A DNA stretch of 64,000 bases from Rhodovibrionaceae bacterium (GTDB taxonomy: Bacteria > Pseudomonadota > Alphaproteobacteria > Kiloniellales > DSM-21159): positions 34,982 to 98,981 of the forward strand of contig JANQMX010000111.1 of the NCBI GenBank assembly GCA_028279885.1. The letters run 5' to 3'. Below are positions 43,540 through 50,364 of this stretch, in pieces; within the stretch, counting starts at the first letter, position 1; the number at the start of each line of letters is the position of its first letter. A program made the translations under genes and the position numbers. Below the pieces are notes generated by a model that worked only from the letters and a program-made list of their open reading frames with translations, was not told the origin of the DNA and did not search any database.

Positions 43540-45114
43540 CTAGGCCTTGGGTATCCGCATGGTGATGGTCAGGCCGCGTTCGGGATTGTTTTGGGCGAAG
43601 ACGCGGCCCCCGATCGCCTCCAGGTTCCGCCGCACGATCCACAGGCCGATACCGGCGTGACTGCTGCCCTCGGGAACGGGGCTGATGCGACGGGCCGGGG
43701 TGGGGCGGAAGGAGACATAGCGCTCGAAGATATGATCGAGCTGGCCTGGCGGAACGCCGGGGCCGCTATCCCGAACGGTCACGATGGCTTCGCTCGCCAG
43801 CGCCGTCAGCTCGATGCTGACCTCGTCGCCCTGGTGGCAAAGCCCCAGGGCGTTGTCCAAGATGTTCTCGACGACGGTCTCCAAGAGGTCCTCGCCGCCG
43901 CGCACCACGACGTTGGGCTGCAAGGTGCCGAAGAAGCCCACTCCTTGCGCCGCGAAGCTGTCCTCGTAGGAGTTCATCATGCGCTCGACCAGCCGTGAGA
44001 GATTGATCGGCTCGCGTGGCGGGTCGAGCAGTTCGGCCGCGTTTTCTTCCAATTGGCGCGCGCTGCTGACCAGGTGGTCGAGTCGGTCGATGGCCTGTTC
44101 GATGAGGTCGATCGCCCGGCGGCCGCGCGTGTGCTCTTCCGGCACGATGCGCCTGAGCGGCTCCAGCGACTGCCGCATGATGGCAATGGGAGTCTTGAAG
44201 GCGTGGGCGTTGTCCTCGGCGGCGCGCCGCATGCTATCGGCCGAGTCGACCAGCGAATGCGTCATGCGGTCGAACTCTTCCGCGACCATCTCCAGTTCCG
44301 GTACTCGGTTGGTGCGGGCGAAACTGCCCGGAGCCGCGCGCCCGGTGCGGATCATGCGGGCCTGGTTGCCGAAGCTGTTGATGTTGCGCCAGATGGTGAA
44401 AAACATGCCCATGACCAGCACGGTCAGCAGGGCGTAGGTCACGATGGCCAGCCGCACCTCCCAGGTCTGCCAGTAGGGCTGGCCTATCGAAGTGCCCAGG
44501 AAGCCATCCTTCACGTGGGTGCCGATAATCGCCCAGCAGCCGGTCTCGGTGGTGACAGGCGTGATCGAGGTCAGCATCTCCTCCTGTCCGTCGGAGGACT
44601 GATGCCGTACCGCCAATGCCAGATCGCCGCTGCAGCTCTCCACAAGCTGGTCGAGAATGCCGCTGTCGACGAGCAGCGCCCGCTCGCGCTCCAGCGCGGC
44701 TGGAGCCATCATCGGTGCGGAGGCGACGAAGTAGAAGCTCTCGACGCCGGTCTCGTCCTTGGGCGACAGCAGCACGCGCACGCCCATCTCGTCGGTGGCG
44801 AGCTCCGGCAAGCGCTCGGGGAGCTCGACGAACGGCGTCGAGTCGTCACGCAGCAGAAGCGGGCGGAGGTTGCTCGCCATCAGCCGGCCCTGCTCGCGGA
44901 CGCTTTCCAGCAGCAGCCGCTGCTTCTCCTGATAGGCCTGCTCGAACTCCTGGTAGACGACAACGGGCAGCGCCACGAAGGCAATGACCAAAAGGCCAAA
45001 CTTCGTGATCAGCGAGTTGCCGCGCGGCCGGGGCTCTTCGTGCCTTCTCTTCGATTGGATTTGCGCCCGAGGCGCTGTCTCTGCCGCGCGCCTTTCGGCA
45101 CGCCCGTGCATCAT
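43540..45114 (-). CDS. ChvG-like sensor histidine kinase
   Basis: A 524-aa inner-membrane kinase. There is a TM helix near residues 36-54, then a periplasmic sensor region of about 180 residues, a second TM near 223-243 and a HAMP-like linker. The dimerisation His is in DNAHAFKTPIAIMRQ (the box reads HAFKTP, a variant of HELKTP). The ATPase domain has ENILDNAL, VRDSGPGVPP and GIGLWIVRRN. ChvG-type kinases sense acidity or envelope stress and phosphorylate ChvI. Its start overlaps the response-regulator stop by four bases. hprK and ptsIIA, often next to chvGI, are absent. Confidence 0.87.
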   Translation of the reverse strand: MMHGRAERRAAETAPRAQIQSKRRHEEPRPRGNSLITKFGLLVIAFVALPVVVYQEFEQAYQEKQRLLLESVREQGRLMASNLRPLLLRDDSTPFVELPERLPELATDEMGVRVLLSPKDETGVESFYFVASAPMMAPAALERERALLVDSGILDQLVESCSGDLALAVRHQSSDGQEEMLTSITPVTTETGCWAIIGTHVKDGFLGTSIGQPYWQTWEVRLAIVTYALLTVLVMGMFFTIWRNINSFGNQARMIRTGRAAPGSFARTNRVPELEMVAEEFDRMTHSLVDSADSMRRAAEDNAHAFKTPIAIMRQSLEPLRRIVPEEHTRGRRAIDLIEQAIDRLDHLVSSARQLEENAAELLDPPREPINLSRLVERMMNSYEDSFAAQGVGFFGTLQPNVVVRGGEDLLETVVENILDNALGLCHQGDEVSIELTALASEAIVTVRDSGPGVPPGQLDHIFERYVSFRPTPARRISPVPEGSSHAGIGLWIVRRNLEAIGGRVFAQNNPERGLTITMRIPKA

Positions 45115-45875
45115 CGGCTAGTCGTCCCCGCCGCCCATCTGTAGCCAAAACCAGGATAGTTCTCGATTTCGTCGAAGCTGTCGTCGACATCGCGGAACTT
45201 CTTGCGGATGCGCTTGATGAAGGCCCGCACGTTGGCCCGGTAGCCTTCGGCGCCATAGCCCGCCACGAAGTCCTTGCCACGCACCAGGTCGTAGATCTGC
45301 CGGTAGGTGACGTCGCGGCCCGGCTGCTCGGCCATGTAGTGAACGATGGCGTATTCGGTCAGCGTCAGGTCGACCTGCTTGCTCTTCCAGTAGGCGCGTT
45401 TGATATCGCCGTTGAGCTCCAGGTTTCCGCGCCTCAGCGTGCCTTGTTCGCTGTCCTCGTCACGGGCCTGGATCTGCGAGCCTTTGCTGCCCGCGGTGAT
45501 CAGTTTCAGGCGCTGGACGATAATCGACAGACGGCGCGACTTCTCGATGAAGTCGACCGCCCCGAACTTGAGCGCCGCTTCTTCGTAGATCTGGTCGCTC
45601 AGCACGGTCAGGAAGATGACCGGAACGTCGTTGCGCGACTCGCGCAGGCGGCGCAGCACGCCCAACCCGTCGATGCCCGGCATGCGCCAATCCAGCAGGA
45701 TGGCGTCCGGGTCGCTTGCATCGAGCAGAAAATCCAGGGCTTCTTCGCCGTTGTTAAAGTCTACGACCTCGAAGCCCTCTTCCGAGAGATTGAGGCCGAG
45801 CGATTCCCGAAACATGTCATCGTCGTCGACGATGACCACTCTTGGACTGATTTCCTGGGCAAGTTCGGCCAGCAT
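45111..45875 (-). CDS. OmpR-family (ChvI-like) response regulator
   Basis: A 254-aa regulator. The receiver domain is at about residues 10-130, with the DDDD acidic pocket and the phospho-Asp in AILLDWRMPG. The Lys is in VDFIEKSRRLSIIVQRLKLI, a ChvI-type alpha5 region. The C-terminal winged-helix DNA-binding domain follows (LTLTEYAIVHYMAEQPGRDV, VRAFIKRIRKKF, YPGFGYRW). It is transcribed between the lipoprotein gene and its kinase; the start overlaps the lipoprotein stop by one base (TAATG). Confidence 0.9.
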   Translation of the reverse strand: MLAELAQEISPRVVIVDDDDMFRESLGLNLSEEGFEVVDFNNGEEALDFLLDASDPDAILLDWRMPGIDGLGVLRRLRESRNDVPVIFLTVLSDQIYEEAALKFGAVDFIEKSRRLSIIVQRLKLITAGSKGSQIQARDEDSEQGTLRRGNLELNGDIKRAYWKSKQVDLTLTEYAIVHYMAEQPGRDVTYRQIYDLVRGKDFVAGYGAEGYRANVRAFIKRIRKKFRDVDDSFDEIENYPGFGYRWAAGTTSR

Positions 45876-46489
45876 TATGAGTCCCTTCTCTTCATGAGCT
45901 GGATGCCTCCAGTTGGCCCGACCCCGTCTTCCCCCGCATCCTCCGTTTCCCTGCGTTCCACAAGCAAAATGTCAAGACATTCCTGTGCGGCGTAGCCGCC
46001 CGCGGCTCCGACCGCTTCATAACTGAGCACCCGGAAGCTCTCTCCCTCGACCTGGGGATAGAAGAACAGTCGCAATGTACAGTCGCTCGCGGCGAATAGC
46101 CACATCTCGCCGGGGCTCTGCAGTTGCTTGGAGCTTGGATCGCCAAGCAAGGCCACCACATCGGCAAAATCCTTGTCCAACAGGCTCTCCACCTTGGTCC
46201 CGCCCTTTAGCCCGCTCAGCGCCAAAACCAGAGACGGGCTGGCGTTCCGTCGCTCCTCTTCCGGCGGCTCGATGCCTTCCGGGCGATCGACGACCCCGGC
46301 GACCTCGAGCACCGGCTTGCGGTCTGGAACCGGCGGTTTGGCGTTCTGCAAATCGTCGTCGCCTGCGTCGAGCGGATCGATCTGCGCAACCGGATCCTCG
46401 ATGACCCGGACCTCCGGCTGACCGAAGTTGAAGCATGCGGAAAGGGTGAGCAAGGCAACAAGCGGGGCCCCGCGCCCAAGCAGAGCCAT
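45875..46489 (-). CDS. Putative lipoprotein upstream of the ChvI-like gene
   Basis: The ATG at 46489 gives MALLGRGAPLVALLTLSAC, a good lipoprotein signal with lipobox LSAC (Cys 19), preceded by an AAGGTG ribosome-binding site. The 204-aa product has a Pro/Glu-rich linker (residues about 40-85), then a compact domain containing VESLLDKDFADVVALLGDPS and the paired Cys of ASDCTLRLFFYPQ and AQECLDILLVE. This looks like an SmpA/OmlA- or BamE-like fold, though that is a guess. One-base overlap with the regulator gene makes it part of the same operon, perhaps as an envelope-stress partner. Confidence 0.7.
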   Translation of the reverse strand: MALLGRGAPLVALLTLSACFNFGQPEVRVIEDPVAQIDPLDAGDDDLQNAKPPVPDRKPVLEVAGVVDRPEGIEPPEEERRNASPSLVLALSGLKGGTKVESLLDKDFADVVALLGDPSSKQLQSPGEMWLFAASDCTLRLFFYPQVEGESFRVLSYEAVGAAGGYAAQECLDILLVERRETEDAGEDGVGPTGGIQLMKRRDS

Positions 46490-46648
46490 GGCACCTTGCT
46501 TGCCCCGGCGGCTTGCCGGCGGCACTGACTGCGGGTGACCGGTCATGCTACGTCGCCCTAGCCGTTACCTCTTCCGCTCCCTTGCGGGGGAGCGCCGAAC
46601 ACAGCGAAGAGGCGTTGAACCAGCCCCTCAACACTACACACACAATTC

Positions 46649-46671
46649 TTCCTTAATAATACTTAAGATCT
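46649..46671 (-). promoter_or_regulatory. AT-rich segment with inverted repeat, probable operon promoter region
   Basis: An AT-rich island in an otherwise GC-rich gap, containing CTTAA and TTAAG as an inverted repeat with a 6-base spacer. It lies about 165 bases ahead of the lipoprotein-ChvI-ChvG start, where the promoter is expected. I cannot assign clear -35/-10 boxes. Confidence 0.3.
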
Positions 46672-46761
46672 GGTGAAGGTCATGTGGCAGCAGGCCTCGC
46701 CGCGGAAGCGGCTGCGGCGGCGGTTCGGCCGCAAGAACGGCAGCGCCGGAAATCTCATCAA

Positions 46762-47784
46762 TCATGCGGCGTTCCTGAAGCTGTCGCGTCTCTCAATCTC
46801 TTCCAGCGCCTGCAACAGAAGCTCCGGCCCAGCCGCAGGGCTGCGCGCCGTCTCGCTCAAGGTGCGGCGCCAGGCGCGTGCGCCCGGCAGGCCATTGAAG
46901 AGGCCCAGCATATGCCGCGTGATCGATCTGAGTGGCACGCCGTTGGCGCGCTGCTCAATGGCATACTTGTGCATCGCCACGACCGCATCATGCCGGCTGG
47001 CGGCCGGCCCCACCGCGCCGAAGATCCGTGCGTCGGCCTCGGCCAAGATCTGTGGATTCTGATAGGCTGCCCGCCCGATCATGGCGCCGTCGACCTTCTC
47101 CAGGTGCCGCTCCGCTTCGTCGAGCGTTAGAATGCCGCCATTTATGACAATTTCCAGGCCGCGACAGCTTTCCTTCAAACGATAGACCTCTTCGTAGCGA
47201 AGCGGCGGTATCTCGCGGTTTTCCTTTGGGCTGAGGCCGCTCAGCCAAGCCTTGCGGGCATGCACGGTAAAGCTTCGGCAGCCGGCAGCGGCCACGTCTT
47301 GGACAAAAGACAGCAGATCCTCAAAGCGGTCACGATCATCGATGCCGATGCGGCACTTCACGGTCACCGGCACGGGGCTGGCCGCCTGCATTGCTGCAAT
47401 GCAGCGTCCGACCAAGGCCGGCTCCGCCATGAGGCAGGCGCCGAACCGCGCGTTCTGTACCCGGTCGCTGGGGCAGCCGACGTTGAGGTTGACCTCGTCA
47501 TAGCCGTATTCGGCCGCAAGGTGTGCCGCTTCCGACAGCGCGGCCGGGTCGGCGCCGCCGAGTTGCAGCGCCAAGGGGCGCTCTTCCGGATGAAAGGCGA
47601 GGAAACGCGTCCGGTCGCCGTGCAGGATTGCCCCGACAGGAATCATCTCCGTATAGAGGAGCGTGCGCCAGGTCAGCTGGCGCAGAAAGTAGCGGCAATG
47701 GCGGTCCGTCCAATCCATCATCGGTGCGACGGACAGGCGACGGTCCGCTGCAGGCGCTAGAGGTTTGCTGCAGTGGGCGTCCAT
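46762..47784 (-). CDS. dusA: tRNA-dihydrouridine(20/20a) synthase
   Basis: A 340-aa FMN-dependent enzyme reducing U20/U20a in the tRNA D loop. LSVAPMMDWTDRHCRYFLR is the family start, and NLNVGCPSDRVQNARFGACLM holds the catalytic Cys (VGCPS). Further motifs are VKCRIGIDDRD, FTVHARKAWLSGLSPKENR (DusA signature) and INGGILTLDEA with MIGRAAYQNP. The ATG at 47784 gives the normal start; a longer frame runs into the divergent gene. A perfect TATAAT -10 element lies just upstream. Confidence 0.93.
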   Translation of the reverse strand: MDAHCSKPLAPAADRRLSVAPMMDWTDRHCRYFLRQLTWRTLLYTEMIPVGAILHGDRTRFLAFHPEERPLALQLGGADPAALSEAAHLAAEYGYDEVNLNVGCPSDRVQNARFGACLMAEPALVGRCIAAMQAASPVPVTVKCRIGIDDRDRFEDLLSFVQDVAAAGCRSFTVHARKAWLSGLSPKENREIPPLRYEEVYRLKESCRGLEIVINGGILTLDEAERHLEKVDGAMIGRAAYQNPQILAEADARIFGAVGPAASRHDAVVAMHKYAIEQRANGVPLRSITRHMLGLFNGLPGARAWRRTLSETARSPAAGPELLLQALEEIERRDSFRNAA

Positions 47785-47793
47785 GACTGTGGC

Positions 47794-47799
47794 ATTATA
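47794..47799 (-). promoter_or_regulatory. Possible -10 box for dusA
   Basis: A perfect TATAAT on the minus strand, 9 bases ahead of the dusA ATG. No good -35 is visible. If used, the mRNA would be nearly leaderless. Confidence 0.3.
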
Positions 47800-47853
47800 T
47801 CGACAAGCGGTCAGCGGCGAACAGTCCTTTAGGATAGTGAAGCACTCAATAGT

Positions 47854-48480
47854 ATGGCGGTTCAACGCACTAAGGTGGAAAATCAGGTGCCGCGCGCCTG
47901 GCAGCGGATGCTCTCGGGCCGGCGCCTCGACCTGCTCGATCCCTCACCGCTGGATATCGAGATCGAGGATATCGCCCAGGGCCTCTCGCGAGTCGCCCGC
48001 TGGAACGGGCAGACGACGGGCGTCTGGGCTTACAGCGTCGCCCAGCACTCGCTTTTGGTCGAGGAGCTGGTCGGGCGCATGAAGCCAAGCTTGCCCTGGT
48101 CCTGGCGCTTGGCGGCTCTGCTGCACGATGCGCCGGAATACGTGGTCGGCGACCTCATCACCCCCTTCAAGGCTGTGATCGGCCAGGACTACAAGGCGCT
48201 GGAGCGGCGCTTGATGCAAGCGGTCTTCCAGCGTTTCTCCCTGCCGGGCACGCCGCCCAAGGCCCTAGCCGCGCTGATCAAGCGGGCGGACCGCTGCGCC
48301 GCCTTCGTCGAAGCGACCGGTCTCGCAGGCTTTTCGGAACGGGAAGCGGTCAAGGTCTTCACTCGGCCGCGCGGCTTCGTGGCTTTGGAAGCGGACTCTC
48401 TCGATCTCGAGCCGGTTTCGCCACCGGATGCCAAGCGCGCCTTCCTGGACCGCTTCGAAGCGATCCAAGCACGCCTTTAG
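47854..48480 (+). CDS. HD-domain hydrolase (YfbR-like)
   Basis: A 208-aa HD-superfamily phosphohydrolase. Metal-binding residues are in YSVAQHSLLVEEL (His) and LAALLHDAPEYVVGDLITPFK (HD), the layout of YfbR 5'-deoxynucleotidases. RADRCAAFVEATGLAGFSE provides the distal Asp. Cytoplasmic. Divergent from dusA. The last 54 bases (48427-48480) and some bases past the stop recur, diverged, at 49227-49280. Confidence 0.87.
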   Translation: MAVQRTKVENQVPRAWQRMLSGRRLDLLDPSPLDIEIEDIAQGLSRVARWNGQTTGVWAYSVAQHSLLVEELVGRMKPSLPWSWRLAALLHDAPEYVVGDLITPFKAVIGQDYKALERRLMQAVFQRFSLPGTPPKALAALIKRADRCAAFVEATGLAGFSEREAVKVFTRPRGFVALEADSLDLEPVSPPDAKRAFLDRFEAIQARL

Positions 48481-48540
48481 GGGCGGGGAGAGGCCTGACT
48501 CTAGGCGACCAAAAGACGAGCGGGGAGCGCTGATACCAAG

Positions 48541-49221
48541 ATGCCGAATATCGAACTCGAAACCATCGCCAATATTTCTTATGCCCTTATGCTCGCGTCA
48601 TACATCATGCGGGATATCCTTTGGCTCCGCGTGCTGACGGTCGTCTCTTTTTGTTTCGAGATTCCCTACTTCTATTTCCGGCCTGACCCCCTGTGGGACG
48701 GCATAGCCTGGGACGTGGCGTTCATAGCGATCAACGTCTATTGGATCGGCCGCTTGGTTTATGACCGGCGCCCCGTTCACTTCACCGCCGACCAGAAACG
48801 CCTTTGGGAGACGGCCCTCCACAGGCTTCATCCAAGGCATGCGCGCGCGCTCTTCAAGATCGGCAAGGTCAAGTCGGTGGCGCCAAACGAAACAATCTCG
48901 ACGCAGGGCGAAACCCTGCATGACGTCGCGCTCATATCAGAAGGAAAGGTCGAGCTACGCATAGAGAACAAGAGAATCGAAGAGCTCGGTCCGGGCAATT
49001 TCATCGGCACGGCCAGTTTTCTCGAAAGAAAACTGGAGTTCCCGTCGTTCGCGACCGTTGTCGCTGCAAAACCGACCCTCTTGATCACCTGGAACAAGCG
49101 CCAGTTGAGGAAGTTGGCCGACCGCGACCACGACCTTCGCATGGCAATTCAAGCGACAATGGGACTGGAGATCGCGAACTTGCTCGTGAAGGCCTGGAAG
49201 CGCCAAGCATTGACCGAATGA
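48541..49221 (+). CDS. Popeye-like membrane protein with a cyclic-nucleotide-binding domain
   Basis: A 226-aa protein. Three hydrophobic segments lie in residues about 9-75 (YALMLASYIM, LTVVSFCFEIPYF, AWDVAFIAINVYWIG), followed by a cNMP-binding-type beta roll (about 100-210: VKSVAPNETISTQGETLHDV, ISEGKVELR, LGPGNFIGTASFLE). This order, a short membrane anchor then a cNMP domain, is that of Popeye-domain proteins. The phosphate cassette lacks the classical R-A motif. GC is low in places (45% and 60% in two 60-base lines), unlike the flanking genes. It lies between the HD hydrolase gene and a remnant of that gene's 3' end. Confidence 0.78.
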   Translation: MPNIELETIANISYALMLASYIMRDILWLRVLTVVSFCFEIPYFYFRPDPLWDGIAWDVAFIAINVYWIGRLVYDRRPVHFTADQKRLWETALHRLHPRHARALFKIGKVKSVAPNETISTQGETLHDVALISEGKVELRIENKRIEELGPGNFIGTASFLERKLEFPSFATVVAAKPTLLITWNKRQLRKLADRDHDLRMAIQATMGLEIANLLVKAWKRQALTE

Positions 49222-49226
49222 AGACG

Positions 49227-49280
49227 GACGCCGAACAGGCCTTTCTGGCCGGCTTCGAGGCGATCCAGGCGCGCCTATAG
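49227..49280 (+). pseudogene. Remnant 3' end of a second HD-hydrolase copy
   Basis: These 54 bases match the HD-hydrolase gene end (48427-48480) at 42 of 54 positions. They encode DAEQAFLAGFEAIQARL and a stop, against DAKRAFLDRFEAIQARL. Seven of the changed codons are synonymous (for example GAT/GAC, TTC/TTT, GAA/GAG, CAA/CAG, GCA/GCG). Similarity continues past the stop (GGGGCGG...). It begins five bases after the Popeye-like gene stop. Confidence 0.8.
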
Positions 49281-49301
49281 GGGCGGAGAAGGCACCTGGC
49301 G

Positions 49302-49913
49302 CTATTTTGACATGACCTTACGAACCGGCGGGCGCTTGCCGACTTTGCCTTCGCCCCAGCGGGTGACGGCCGCCCCTTCCAGGTCGAAGAGGTCGAGCAC
49401 CCGGCCGACCGTCTGATCGACCAGCGCGTCGACGCTTTCGGGGTTGATGTAGAAGGCCGGCACCGGCGGCGCGATGATCGCGCCCATCTCGCTCAGGGCG
49501 AGGAGGTTTCTCAGATGGCCCGTGTGGAGCGGCGTTTCCCGGACCAGCAGCACGAGTCGCCGCCGTTCCTTGAGCACCACGTCGGCGGCGCGGCTCAGCA
49601 GTGAGGTGGTGGCGCCTGAGGCGATCTCGCTCATGGAGCGGATGGAGCAGGGGGCGACCACCATCCCCATGGTCCGGAAGGAGCCGCTGGACAGCGGTGC
49701 CGCCATATCGCTCACGGAATGAGAAACATCGGCCAGCGCTTTGATATCTTTTATCTTGTAGCTGGTCTCATGCGCAGCGGTCACCTCCGCCGAGCCGGAC
49801 ATGACCAGGTGGGACTCGACATCCAAGCTGCGCAAAGCCTGCAGCATGCGGATGCCGTAGATGATGCCGCTGGCACCGCTGATGCCAACGATCAGTCGCC
49901 TTCTTTGGCCCAT
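49302..49913 (-). CDS. ubiX: UbiX-type flavin prenyltransferase
   Basis: A 203-aa flavoprotein-fold enzyme that prenylates FMN to make the cofactor of UbiD decarboxylases, used in ubiquinone synthesis. LIVGISGASGIIYGIRML is the FMN-binding start. APLSSGSFRTMGMVVAPCSI and the basic VLKERRRLVLLVRETPLHTGHL (prenyl-phosphate binding) are characteristic. No ubiD is in the window. Divergent from the DUF465 gene. Confidence 0.93.
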   Translation of the reverse strand: MGQRRRLIVGISGASGIIYGIRMLQALRSLDVESHLVMSGSAEVTAAHETSYKIKDIKALADVSHSVSDMAAPLSSGSFRTMGMVVAPCSIRSMSEIASGATTSLLSRAADVVLKERRRLVLLVRETPLHTGHLRNLLALSEMGAIIAPPVPAFYINPESVDALVDQTVGRVLDLFDLEGAAVTRWGEGKVGKRPPVRKVMSK

Positions 49914-50047
49914 TTTATTCCTATTGCCTATTCACAGGCGCAGTGCCCAGAATATAGGGGTGGGACCGGGTTGGAAGGAAGGGAATGAAACTATGGGAGC
50001 GCGCGGCATGGGGTCGCGCAAGAAAATGAGTTGGAGGAGTTAGGCCA

Positions 50048-50218
50048 ATGTCTCTGCAAGAGCACAAGGATACCTTAGTCTCCAAGCATGCTGCCCTGGA
50101 GCAGGCGATCGAAGAGGAGAACAATAGGCCGCATCCCGATGAAATCCGCTTGCATGAGCTCAAGCGGGAAAAGCTGAGGGTCAAAGACTTAATCTTCGCG
50201 GCCGAGGCGACGAATTGA
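50048..50218 (+). CDS. DUF465 (YdcH-like) small protein
   Basis: A 56-aa protein, MSLQEHKDTLVSKHAALEQA..., with the family pattern KH..L...I..E..RP.PDE..L..LKREKL..KD.I. It is predicted as a helical hairpin or coiled coil. A strong GGAGGAG ribosome-binding site lies 8 bases upstream of the ATG, and a terminator follows 30 bases after the stop, so this is a free-standing small gene. The family is widespread in Proteobacteria; function unknown. Confidence 0.85.
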   Translation: MSLQEHKDTLVSKHAALEQAIEEENNRPHPDEIRLHELKREKLRVKDLIFAAEATN

Positions 50219-50248
50219 GCATGGTGACTTAGGCAGTCCAGGACTACG

Positions 50249-50275
50249 AAGGCCGGCGCTTCTCGTCGGCCTTTT
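50249..50275 (+). terminator. Rho-independent terminator after the DUF465 gene
   Basis: A 10-bp stem with one G-T pair (50249-50258 with 50264-50273), a 5-base loop, and a T4 tail (50272-50275). Confidence 0.75.
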
Positions 50276-50364
50276 GCATCTCTGGCCTGGGCTTTTTGCC
50301 GACCTGGGCTTAGGGGCCAGGCGGCAGGGCCGTGCTACGGATGGGTTTTGGCCTGCCCGTCGAG

